DNA from: an uncultured Erysipelotrichaceae bacterium
Lineage (GTDB): Bacteria > Bacillota_I > Bacilli_A > Erysipelotrichales > Erysipelotrichaceae
DNA length: 8,096 nt
Direction of reading: 5' to 3'
Assembly (NCBI GenBank): GCA_937893225.1
Contig: CALBJM010000269.1
Span: forward strand, 1-8,096
The translations under genes were made by a program, and so were the position numbers. Positions within the stretch are counted from its first letter, which is position 1; each line of letters opens with the position of its first letter. Positions 1 to 5,282 of the stretch are shown here, one piece after another. The notes below the pieces were generated by a model, which saw nothing but the letters and a program-made list of their open reading frames with translations, did no database searches and was not told the DNA's origin.

Positions 1-134
1 TGACATATTTTGGATAAATATGAATACAAATTAAAACTAGATGAAATAAAAAATATAATGTAAATATTTTCAAATGGAGTCCCGTAAATTCTTACATTTC
101 TAAATTTTATGATTTTCTACGCATATTTTCTATG

Positions 135-140
135 TATAAT
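135..140 (+). promoter_or_regulatory. -10 box of the glyA promoter
   Basis: A perfect TATAAT lies 24 bases upstream of the glyA start, so transcription would begin near 147 and give a leader of about 18 bases holding the AGGAGG ribosome binding site (151-156). The -35 position at 17-base spacing (112-117, ATTTTC) is a poor match, so the assignment rests on the -10 box. The rest of 1-134 is AT-rich, and I see no gene or structured leader in it. Confidence 0.6.
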
Positions 141-164
141 AAGCACATATAGGAGGCAGTATGT

Positions 165-1418
165 ATGAATATCGTAAAAGAAACTATGGACTATGTTACA
201 CAGTGTGATGCAGAAATCGGAAATGCATTAAAAGCAGAGTATCAGAGACAAAAAGATAATATTGAGTTGATTGCGAGTGAGAATATTGTCTCAGAAGCAG
301 TAATGATGGCAATGGGAAGTGTTGCTACAAATAAGTATGCGGAAGGATATAGTGGCAAACGATACTATGGTGGCTGCCAATGTGTAGATGAGATTGAAAC
401 GATTGCTATAGAGAGAGTGAAGAAGTTATTCGGCGCGGAATATGCAAATGTTCAGCCACATTCTGGTGCTTCAGCAAACTTAGCAGTAGAATATGCGGTA
501 TTAGAGCCAGGTGATACGATGATGGGTATGAGCTTAGATGCTGGTGGTCACTTAACACATGGTTCTCCAGCAAATATTTCGGGTAATTATTTTCATATTG
601 TTAGTTACGGTGTAGATGAAAATGGGTTTATTGACTATGATGCAGTCGAAAAAAAAGCAATGGAATGTAAGCCAAAGATGATTTGTGCTGGAGCAAGTGC
701 ATATCCTAGAATTATTGATTTTAAACGTTTTAGAGAAATAGCAGATAAGTGCGGTGCTGTATTATGGGTAGATATGGCACATATTGCTGGTTTGGTTGCT
801 GCAGGACTCCATCCATCTCCTATTCCATATGCAGACGTTGTAACTTCAACGACTCATAAAACGTTAAGAGGACCACGTGGTGGGTTTATTCTTGCTACAG
901 AAGCAGCCAATAAGAAATATAATTTCAACAAAGCAGTTTTCCCTGGCACACAAGGTGGTCCATTGGAACATATCATTGCCGCTAAAGCAGTTTGTTTTGG
1001 AGAGGCATTGAAGCCTTCTTTTAAAGAATATCAGAAAAAAATTATAGAAAATTGCAGTGCATTAGCAGATGCAATGAAAACAAAAGGTTTTCAACTTGTT
1101 TCTGGGGGAAGTGACAATCACTTGATTCTTGTAGATTTAACGAATTTCAACATTACAGGTAAGTTTATGCAAAATGCTTGTGAAGAAGTGAATTTAACAC
1201 TGAATAAAAATAGTATTCCAAATGAGCCATTGTCTCCATTTGTGACAAGTGGTGTGAGAATTGGTACTGCAGCAATTACAACTAGGGGATTTGTAAAAGA
1301 AGATATGGCAGAAATTGCAGATTGCTTATACTTAGTTGCAAGCAATTTTGAAAAAAACAAAGAAGAAGTGAAGAGTCGTGTGAAGGCTCTGTGTGAAAAA
1401 TATCCACTATATGAATAA
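165..1418 (+). CDS. glyA: Serine hydroxymethyltransferase
   Basis: This cytoplasmic PLP enzyme converts serine and tetrahydrofolate to glycine and 5,10-methylene-tetrahydrofolate, feeding one-carbon units to purine, thymidylate and methionine synthesis. The 417-residue product has the normal bacterial length. Visible family motifs are the N-terminal IELIASEN (33-40), the tetramer/substrate loop YAEGYSGKRYYGGC (58-71), GASAYPR (176-182), the cofactor-binding DMAHIAG (203-209), the PLP Schiff-base lysine K232 in TTHKTLRGPRGG, and the carboxylate-binding arginine R364 in SGVRIGT. The start at 165 is preferred because AGGAGG (151-156) ends 8 bases upstream. A second ATG at 161 is out of frame and reads only 15 codons. 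The gene has its own promoter and terminator and appears monocistronic. Nothing suggests truncation. Confidence 0.98.
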   Translation: MNIVKETMDYVTQCDAEIGNALKAEYQRQKDNIELIASENIVSEAVMMAMGSVATNKYAEGYSGKRYYGGCQCVDEIETIAIERVKKLFGAEYANVQPHSGASANLAVEYAVLEPGDTMMGMSLDAGGHLTHGSPANISGNYFHIVSYGVDENGFIDYDAVEKKAMECKPKMICAGASAYPRIIDFKRFREIADKCGAVLWVDMAHIAGLVAAGLHPSPIPYADVVTSTTHKTLRGPRGGFILATEAANKKYNFNKAVFPGTQGGPLEHIIAAKAVCFGEALKPSFKEYQKKIIENCSALADAMKTKGFQLVSGGSDNHLILVDLTNFNITGKFMQNACEEVNLTLNKNSIPNEPLSPFVTSGVRIGTAAITTRGFVKEDMAEIADCLYLVASNFEKNKEEVKSRVKALCEKYPLYE

Positions 1419-1442
1419 GGTAAGCAATTACCTTATTTTTTT
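1414..1442 (+). terminator. Intrinsic terminator of glyA
   Basis: The stem TAAGGTAA (1416-1423) pairs with TTACCTTA (1428-1435) around a GCAA tetraloop of the GNRA type, extends by two A-T pairs (1414-1415 with 1436-1437), and is followed by T residues to 1442. The glyA stop codon TAA forms the first bases of the stem, so there is no spacer between gene and terminator. Confidence 0.88.
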
Positions 1443-1669
1443 AGGAAAAAGGAAAACAAGAACATGACTATTAAAGTATCTTTCTTTTGACGGCGCTCAT
1501 TATTCTTTTCTCTATTGCTATTCTGATTCCATTATGCATAAAAAATTAAATCAGATTTCATTTATAGATGCGCCAAAGAGTACAGGAATAAGATCGTTAA
1601 GCGCCGCGAGAAATATTTTCAGTGAAATCAGAAAAATGATATATTTTGAATATGCTGCGTATCTATGCA
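1443..1669 (+). other. Intergenic stretch with an unexplained stop-free frame
   Basis: No recognisable gene lies here. One plus-strand frame stays open from 1468 to a TGA at 1678-1680 (70 codons). Its only ATG is at 1534, giving 48 residues that include IDAPKSTGIRSLSAARNIF; there is no convincing ribosome binding site and I do not recognise the peptide. Three GC-rich patches (CGGCGCT at 1491-1497, GCGCC at 1570-1574, AGCGCCGCG at 1600-1608) stand out from the AT-rich surroundings. The first and third are complementary over 7 bases. TCTGATT (1522-1528) can pair with AATCAGA (1549-1555), and GATTTCA (1554-1560) with TGAAATC (1623-1629). This could be a decayed gene, a small structured RNA or chance. 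Confidence 0.3.
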
Positions 1670-1698
1670 TAGACGAATGATTCGAGGATGTATATAAT
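1670..1698 (+). promoter_or_regulatory. Promoter of the PHP phosphatase gene
   Basis: A -35 box TAGACG (1670-1675, four of six consensus bases), a 17-base spacer and a perfect TATAAT (1693-1698) form a good sigma-A type promoter. Transcription would start near 1705. This puts the in-frame TTG at 1699 outside the message and supports the ATG at 1717 as the start. Confidence 0.72.
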
Positions 1699-1716
1699 TT
1701 GGAAAAAGGAGAAAAT

Positions 1717-2580
1717 ATGTACGCAGACTATCATATACATTGTGCGTTTTCTGATGATTCTGATGAACCAATGGAAAATCAAGTAAAACGTGCTATTGCA
1801 CTAGGCTTAGAGGAGATGTGCTTTACGGATCATGTAGATTATGGGATAAAAAGGGATGTGGATGATCCTAGAGGTATAATAACTAAAAAAGCTATTGAAC
1901 ATGGAAAAGAAGTGGAGATTGTTTTAGCAAATGTGAATTATCCTGAATATTTTAAAGAATTGGAAAAAATGCGTAAATTGTATGGGAAAGATATTCAGAT
2001 TCGCAATGGTTTAGAATTTGGTATTCAATCTATCACTGTGCAAGAATATGAGAATTTGTTTGAAACATATAAGGATACATTGGATTTTGTATTATTTTCT
2101 ATGCATCAAGTTGATAATCAAGAGTTTTGGACACAAGATTTTCAAAAAGGAAAAACACAAAAAGAATATAATGATGCATATTACGATGAAATCTATCAAA
2201 CGATGCAAATGTTTAAAAATTATTCTTGTTTAGCACATTTAGACTTATTAGCAAGATATGACATGCAAGGGGTATATCCATTTGAAAAAGAAAAAGACAA
2301 AATTGCAGAAATTTTAAAGCTTGCAATCAAAGATGGAAAAGGTATTGAAGTGAATACGTCTTCTTGGCATTATGGATTGAAGGATACACAACCTTGTAGA
2401 GATATTCTGCATTTGTATAAAGATCTTGGTGGGAAAATTCTAACAGTTGGCTCAGATGCCCATCAAACAAAATATCTTGCTGATCATATTTTAGATGCAT
2501 ATGAGATATTAAAAAATGAGATAGGTATCACGGAAATTTGTACTTTTGAAAAAATGAAACCAATATTTCATGAAATATAG
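1717..2580 (+). CDS. PHP-domain phosphatase, histidinol-phosphatase (HisJ/HisK) type
   Basis: The 287-residue protein belongs to the PHP family of metal-dependent phosphoesterases, most like histidinol-phosphatase, which removes phosphate from L-histidinol phosphate in histidine biosynthesis. Metal-ligand motifs appear in the expected order: HIH (H6, H8), FTDH (H39), NGLE (E100), FSMH (H130), AHLD (H174, D176) and GSDAH (D247, H249). The length fits a single-domain enzyme. The start at ATG 1717 is supported by AGGAG (1707-1711) five bases upstream; the frame also opens at a TTG (1699), but that lies upstream of the predicted transcript start. No other histidine genes are nearby, so the physiological substrate could be another phosphate ester. 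It has its own promoter, and the zinc-ribbon gene 63 bases downstream may be cotranscribed. Confidence 0.88.
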   Translation: MYADYHIHCAFSDDSDEPMENQVKRAIALGLEEMCFTDHVDYGIKRDVDDPRGIITKKAIEHGKEVEIVLANVNYPEYFKELEKMRKLYGKDIQIRNGLEFGIQSITVQEYENLFETYKDTLDFVLFSMHQVDNQEFWTQDFQKGKTQKEYNDAYYDEIYQTMQMFKNYSCLAHLDLLARYDMQGVYPFEKEKDKIAEILKLAIKDGKGIEVNTSSWHYGLKDTQPCRDILHLYKDLGGKILTVGSDAHQTKYLADHILDAYEILKNEIGITEICTFEKMKPIFHEI

Positions 2581-2596
2581 TTGAATATTTCATGAA
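2562..2596 (+). repeat. Palindrome and direct repeat at the end of the PHP gene
   Basis: The 13-mer AATATTTCATGAA occurs at 2562-2574 and again at 2584-2596. The first copy lies in a perfect 16-base palindrome (ATATTTCA then TGAAATAT, 2563-2578) that holds the last codons of the gene. TGAAATAT (2571-2578) can also fold onto ATATTTCA (2585-2592) around the stop codon. The stems are all A/T-rich and no T-run follows, so this is not a usual intrinsic terminator. It may stabilise the 3' end or bind a protein, or it may be a small local duplication. Confidence 0.5.
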
Positions 2597-2643
2597 TGAA
2601 AAACAAAAATTTGTGGTAGGATAAGAATCTGAAAGGGTGGCTT

Positions 2644-2883
2644 ATGGACAAAAAAGTCAAAGGAAAAGGAATTCATCTAACAAAAGGGGAATCAGCATTA
2701 GATGCAATGAAGCGCAGGGTTCCACATTGGATTCATGATACAAAAAAAGACGAACACTATCTGAATGGCATCGTGTACCTTCCAGGGTGTACGTGCTCAG
2801 AATGTGGTTTTCATTCCACAAGAGAAAAAGATGTGTGTCCGCATTGTGGAAGTAAAATGCATTCCATGAAGGGCATTGTTTAG
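2644..2883 (+). CDS. Small zinc-ribbon protein of unknown function
   Basis: This 79-residue protein has a basic N-terminal half (KKVKGKG, MKRRVPHWIHD) and a C-terminal zinc ribbon built from C51-x2-C54 and C65-x2-C68, with the knuckles CSECG and CPHCG. C49 and H57 are spare possible ligands. The compact two-knuckle layout, with ten residues between pairs, fits a treble-clef or rubredoxin-like zinc site, and the basic half suggests nucleic-acid or ribosome contact; that role is inference. A purine-rich AAAGGGTGG (2632-2640) precedes the ATG. No separate promoter is evident, so it may be read through from the PHP gene. Its TAG stop overlaps the stop of the convergent minus-strand gene. I do not recognise a named family. 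Confidence 0.75.
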   Translation: MDKKVKGKGIHLTKGESALDAMKRRVPHWIHDTKKDEHYLNGIVYLPGCTCSECGFHSTREKDVCPHCGSKMHSMKGIV

Positions 2884-2889
2884 AATGCC
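2872..2889. terminator. Possible shared hairpin between convergent genes
   Basis: GGCATT (2872-2877) pairs with AATGCC (2884-2889) around a six-base loop that contains both stop codons. Neither strand has a clear T-run after the stem, so it would be a weak bidirectional terminator at most. It is the only candidate stop signal for both converging genes within the immediate junction. Confidence 0.35.
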
Positions 2890-3239
2890 GATGCTAAAAT
2901 AAACGCAATCAAAAGAATTAGAAGGGCAGGTGCAATAAACCTGTTCTTTTCATTATAGTAACCATAGTTGGATCTATCATCCGGGTCAATACTTTCTTTG
3001 TTGGTGAATCTTTTTAAACGAATAGAATTTTTATCGATGATTTTCCCTTTCTGTCCCCACAAAATAACACCAATTAAAAAATACAGCATTCCAAAAATGG
3101 TTAGCCCATCAATAAAGTGAACATATATTGGCTTATAAATGAAACCATAAAGTATAGATGCAATCAGTGCAATACCATATAGGATACATGCAGTTTTATT
3201 TGTTAAGTATTCTTTTAAGTTTTTTAGTAATTTTTTCAT
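2880..3239 (-). CDS. Small membrane protein with three predicted helices
   Basis: The 119-residue product has a short lysine-rich N-terminus (MKKLLKNLKEYLTNK), two hydrophobic segments (about 17-34 and 41-61), a polar loop with many charged residues (63-100, including SNYGYYNEKNR) and a third hydrophobic segment at the C-terminus (101-118). It is therefore very likely an integral membrane protein. The positively charged N-terminus suggests that end is cytoplasmic. Layout and size resemble the DUF3899 group of Firmicutes proteins, but I cannot confirm that without a search. The ATG at 3239 has no Shine-Dalgarno sequence, and an in-frame TAA lies a few codons upstream, so it is the first usable start. 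The gene converges on the zinc-ribbon gene, with stops overlapping, and diverges from sepF. Confidence 0.72.
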   Translation of the reverse strand: MKKLLKNLKEYLTNKTACILYGIALIASILYGFIYKPIYVHFIDGLTIFGMLYFLIGVILWGQKGKIIDKNSIRLKRFTNKESIDPDDRSNYGYYNEKNRFIAPALLILLIAFILASAF

Positions 3240-3245
3240 GTAACT

Positions 3246-3251
3246 ATTGTA
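3246..3251 (-). promoter_or_regulatory. -10 box predicting a leaderless transcript
   Basis: On the minus strand TACAAT (3251 to 3246) matches the -10 consensus at five of six bases and lies six bases upstream of the membrane-protein ATG. Standard spacing would put the first transcribed base on the A of the start codon. The -35 region (TTATTT, 3274-3269) is weak. Confidence 0.45.
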
Positions 3252-3336
3252 CTCGATTTAGAAAAGAGAAATAAAGTGCAGAATATGAATATTGCCTGAA
3301 ATCTTTTTTTTGAAATGGTATTCCTCTGTTCAAGAG

Positions 3337-3366
3337 TGGTCAATATACGCAAATACATGCTATAAT
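3337..3366 (+). promoter_or_regulatory. Extended -10 promoter of the sepF cluster
   Basis: TGCTATAAT (3358-3366) is a perfect extended -10 element, and TGGTCA (3337-3342) matches four of six -35 bases with an 18-base spacer. Transcription would begin near 3373, leaving a leader of about 17 bases that carries GGAGGG. It is the only convincing promoter found ahead of sepF, ylmH and divIVA. Confidence 0.78.
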
Positions 3367-3389
3367 AGCGATATGTGGAGGGCAATGAA

Positions 3390-3821
3390 ATGGCTTTTAA
3401 GAAGTTTAAAGATTTTATCGCACCAATCGATGAAGACGATGAATACGATGAAGATGATGAAGTAGAAGAAGAACCACAGCAAGTTCTTCAGTATAAAGAA
3501 AGTGAAACAAAACCTGTTTCTACATATGAAGCAACAAAGAGTACAGTTACTGCACCTACAAATGCTTCTATGGTGTTGTTTGAACCTAGATCTTTTGAAG
3601 AAGCAGAAGAAATAGCAAAGCACTTAAAAAATAGAAGGGCTTGTGTTGTGAATTTGCATAGATTGCAGAGAGAATATGCACAGAGAACAATTGATTTTTT
3701 GACAGGTGTTGTATTTGCTTTAGATGGAACAATTCAAAAAATTGGTCATAATGTGATTCTTTGTACACCAAAGAATGTAAATGTAACAGGTGATATTTCT
3801 CTAGAAAGCGATGATGATTGA
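3390..3821 (+). CDS. sepF: Cell division protein SepF
   Basis: SepF anchors FtsZ filaments to the membrane and shapes the septum. The 143-residue product shows the family plan: a short amphipathic membrane-targeting helix (MAFKKFKDFI, 1-10), a strongly acidic linker (14-28, nearly all Asp/Glu) with a Ser/Thr-rich stretch to about 60, and the C-terminal core (60-135). The core contains VLFEPRSFEEAEEIA, VVNLHRL, QRTIDFLTG and VILCTPKNV, which are typical of the ring-forming, FtsZ-binding domain. The ATG at 3390 is chosen because GGAGGG (3377-3382) sits seven bases upstream and the product then begins directly with the targeting helix; the GTG at 3375 overlaps that binding site. The gene end overlaps ylmH, which suggests translational coupling. 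Confidence 0.93.
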   Translation: MAFKKFKDFIAPIDEDDEYDEDDEVEEEPQQVLQYKESETKPVSTYEATKSTVTAPTNASMVLFEPRSFEEAEEIAKHLKNRRACVVNLHRLQREYAQRTIDFLTGVVFALDGTIQKIGHNVILCTPKNVNVTGDISLESDDD

Positions 3822-4554
3822 TTCAGAAACATTTGCATCATTAAAAGCACATTTGATGGATCTAGAGGAAAAGTCCATGACTTGGCATAAAACAATGTGT
3901 TCTAATTTTCTCAATGAAGAAGAAGTTGCCCAAATGCAAGTGTATTTTCCTACATCTAATCATATTGTGTATAGTGGTGGGTATCCTGAAGCAAGAAAGA
4001 AAAAAATCGTTTTCCGGTATGATGAGGAAGATGATTTTTTTGATATTGTTTGTATTAGTGCAAGAATTGATCAGAGATTTCGTAAAATTGGACATCGTGA
4101 TATTTTAGGTGCTTTGATGCATTTACAAATTGATCGACACTCCTTTGGTGATTTTTGGGTTGCGGATGAGCATATTTATTTGTATACTTCGCATTCTATG
4201 GCAGACTTTTTGTGCAATAATTTAACGCGCATCAATCAATTGTCTGTGCACTTTGAAGTATTGGACACATATCCAGCCCAAACATTCCAAACCAAAATAG
4301 TGACATGCATCATAGCAAGTGAAAGGCTAGATGCATTGGTCGCTGGTATTGCACATATATCGAGAAGCAAAGCGAAAGAGATGATTCGACAAGGTCTTGT
4401 ACAAGTCAATCATATCACGCTTGAAGCACCGGATAAGTTGTGCGATAATAACGTTACGATTTCTATAAGAGGTTTTGGTCGTTATAAATATCTTGGTATT
4501 TTGAGAAATACAAAGAGCGATAGAATCTTAGCAGAAATCGAAGTGAGTATTTAG
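3811..4554 (+). CDS. ylmH: YlmH-family S4-domain RNA-binding protein
   Basis: YlmH is a cytoplasmic S4-domain protein found in Gram-positive division clusters; in Bacillus it has been linked to ribosome-associated quality control, where it binds the large subunit carrying stalled peptidyl-tRNA. The 247-residue product has a YlmH N-terminal region with YSGGYPEARKKKI (54-66), a central segment with LGALMHLQIDRHSFGD (99-114), and a C-terminal S4 domain from about 170 (SERLDALVAGIAHISRSKAKEMI), ending in the RGFGRY motif (220-225). The frame begins with two ATGs, at 3811 and 3814, inside the last codons of sepF (an 11- or 8-base overlap). The second has slightly better spacing from a weak AGAAAG (3803-3808), so the exact start is uncertain. 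Translation probably depends on ribosomes finishing sepF. Confidence 0.9.
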   Translation: MMIDSETFASLKAHLMDLEEKSMTWHKTMCSNFLNEEEVAQMQVYFPTSNHIVYSGGYPEARKKKIVFRYDEEDDFFDIVCISARIDQRFRKIGHRDILGALMHLQIDRHSFGDFWVADEHIYLYTSHSMADFLCNNLTRINQLSVHFEVLDTYPAQTFQTKIVTCIIASERLDALVAGIAHISRSKAKEMIRQGLVQVNHITLEAPDKLCDNNVTISIRGFGRYKYLGILRNTKSDRILAEIEVSI

Positions 4555-4566
4555 AAAGGGATAATC

Positions 4567-5049
4567 ATGAGCACGCAGAAACCTACATTCAGAGTCATGA
4601 AGAACGGATATGATCGGTTTGCGGTGGACGATGCGATTGATCAATACGCTTTACAGGTTGAACAGCTTCAAAAAAAAATAGAGTTGTATCAGCAACAACT
4701 TGTGGAAACAACACGAGCATTAGATGATTTGAAGCAACGATATCAACAAATACTTGCAACGGATGCGTCACGCAAAGAACAAGCGGATAATATTGCGCGT
4801 CTTTCATTGAGAGAGGCTAATGAAATTATTTCTACTGCTCAGAACAATGCAGATGAAATTGTCAAAGAAGCAGTTTCTACCGCAAGATTGATTCTAGTGG
4901 ATCTAAGTAAATTATATTCACAGGCTGGTGACGTAAAGAGTGATATGCGTAAGCAATTAGAGACAATGCTTTCTTCACTCGATGATTTCAGGATTCCTAA
5001 GATGCCCGATATGCGGTGGTTAGAAGATGCTGAAGAAAAACTGCGTTGA
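4567..5049 (+). CDS. divIVA: DivIVA-family septum/pole coiled-coil protein
   Basis: DivIVA proteins bind curved membrane at septa and poles and recruit division or cell-wall partners. The 160-residue product is close in size to Bacillus DivIVA. The N-terminal domain holds the conserved FRVMKNGYDRFAVDDAIDQY (8-27), matching the family GYD-x-x-x-V-D/N signature. It is followed by long coiled coil (about 28-62 and 70-115) rich in Gln, Glu, Leu and Ala, and a C-terminal helical tail. AAAGGG (4555-4560), just after the ylmH stop, lies six bases before the ATG, giving a 12-base gap typical of one operon. No terminator separates it from the T-box leader that starts almost at its stop codon. A GpsB-like role is less likely, since GpsB is shorter. 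Confidence 0.9.
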   Translation: MSTQKPTFRVMKNGYDRFAVDDAIDQYALQVEQLQKKIELYQQQLVETTRALDDLKQRYQQILATDASRKEQADNIARLSLREANEIISTAQNNADEIVKEAVSTARLILVDLSKLYSQAGDVKSDMRKQLETMLSSLDDFRIPKMPDMRWLEDAEEKLR

Positions 5050-5250
5050 TTGAGGACGCGCGATTTGAAGGATACCTTTTAGAGAGTTGCAATTGGTGAA
5101 AAGCAATAGGAGAATTCAAAAAGACATCACCTCATGAACAGTCGTAAATCCTGCGATAAAGGATCCAACAAGAGTATGTGTGATGGTAATCATACATAAA
5201 CTAAGGTGGTACCGCGCTTATTGCGTCCTTAGAGATGAGGACGCTTTTTT
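5050..5250 (+). promoter_or_regulatory. T-box riboswitch, isoleucine (ATC specifier), controlling ileS
   Basis: This leader senses uncharged tRNA-Ile and lets transcription enter ileS when charging falls. Stem I can be drawn in full: basal pairs GCGATT (5060-5065) with AGTCGT (5140-5145), a kink-turn with GA-rich sides (TGA 5066-5068 and TGAA 5135-5138), pairs AGG (5069-5071) with CCT (5130-5132), a specifier loop with ATC at 5126-5128 followed by A, pairs CTTTT (5076-5080) with AAAAG (5119-5123), AGAGAG (5081-5086), and a short apical stem TTGC/GCAA enclosing GGTG (5095-5098). A hairpin ATCCT/AGGAT (5148-5164) and a 9-bp hairpin (5176-5197, GGTA loop) follow. The T-box sequence AAGGTGGTACCGCG is at 5203-5216, with TGGT (5207-5210) complementary to the tRNA-Ile ACCA end. 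AAGG can pair with CCTT (5227-5230) as antiterminator. Stem I is short at its tip. Confidence 0.95.
5223..5250 (+). terminator. Conditional terminator of the ileS T-box leader
   Basis: GCGTCCTTA (5223-5231) pairs with TGAGGACGC (5236-5244), including one G-U pair, around a GAGA tetraloop, followed by six T (5245-5250). The 5' strand contains the CCTT used by the antiterminator, so the two folds exclude each other. The ileS ribosome binding site lies about 20 bases beyond. Confidence 0.93.
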
Positions 5251-5282
5251 ATATGGTGTCCTAATAGAAAAGGAGAAAACAC

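Noticed and set aside
161..208. Upstream ATG at 161 as a leader peptide of glyA
   Set aside because: It is out of frame, reads 15 codons without an amino acid bias, and is only four bases from AGGAGG; glyA's own ATG has better spacing.
1551..1670. Minus-strand 39-codon hydrophobic frame in the glyA-PHP gap (toxin-like)
   Set aside because: No ribosome binding site, no promoter and no typical charged tail; AT-rich DNA commonly yields such frames.
1699..1716. TTG at 1699 as the start of the PHP phosphatase
   Set aside because: It overlaps the end of the predicted -10 box, so it would lie upstream of the transcript start. ATG 1717 has a well-spaced AGGAG and begins the protein just before the HIH motif.
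3375..3389. GTG at 3375 as the start of SepF
   Set aside because: The GTG overlaps the ribosome binding site GGAGGG that serves ATG 3390, and the five extra residues would precede the membrane-targeting helix that starts SepF proteins.
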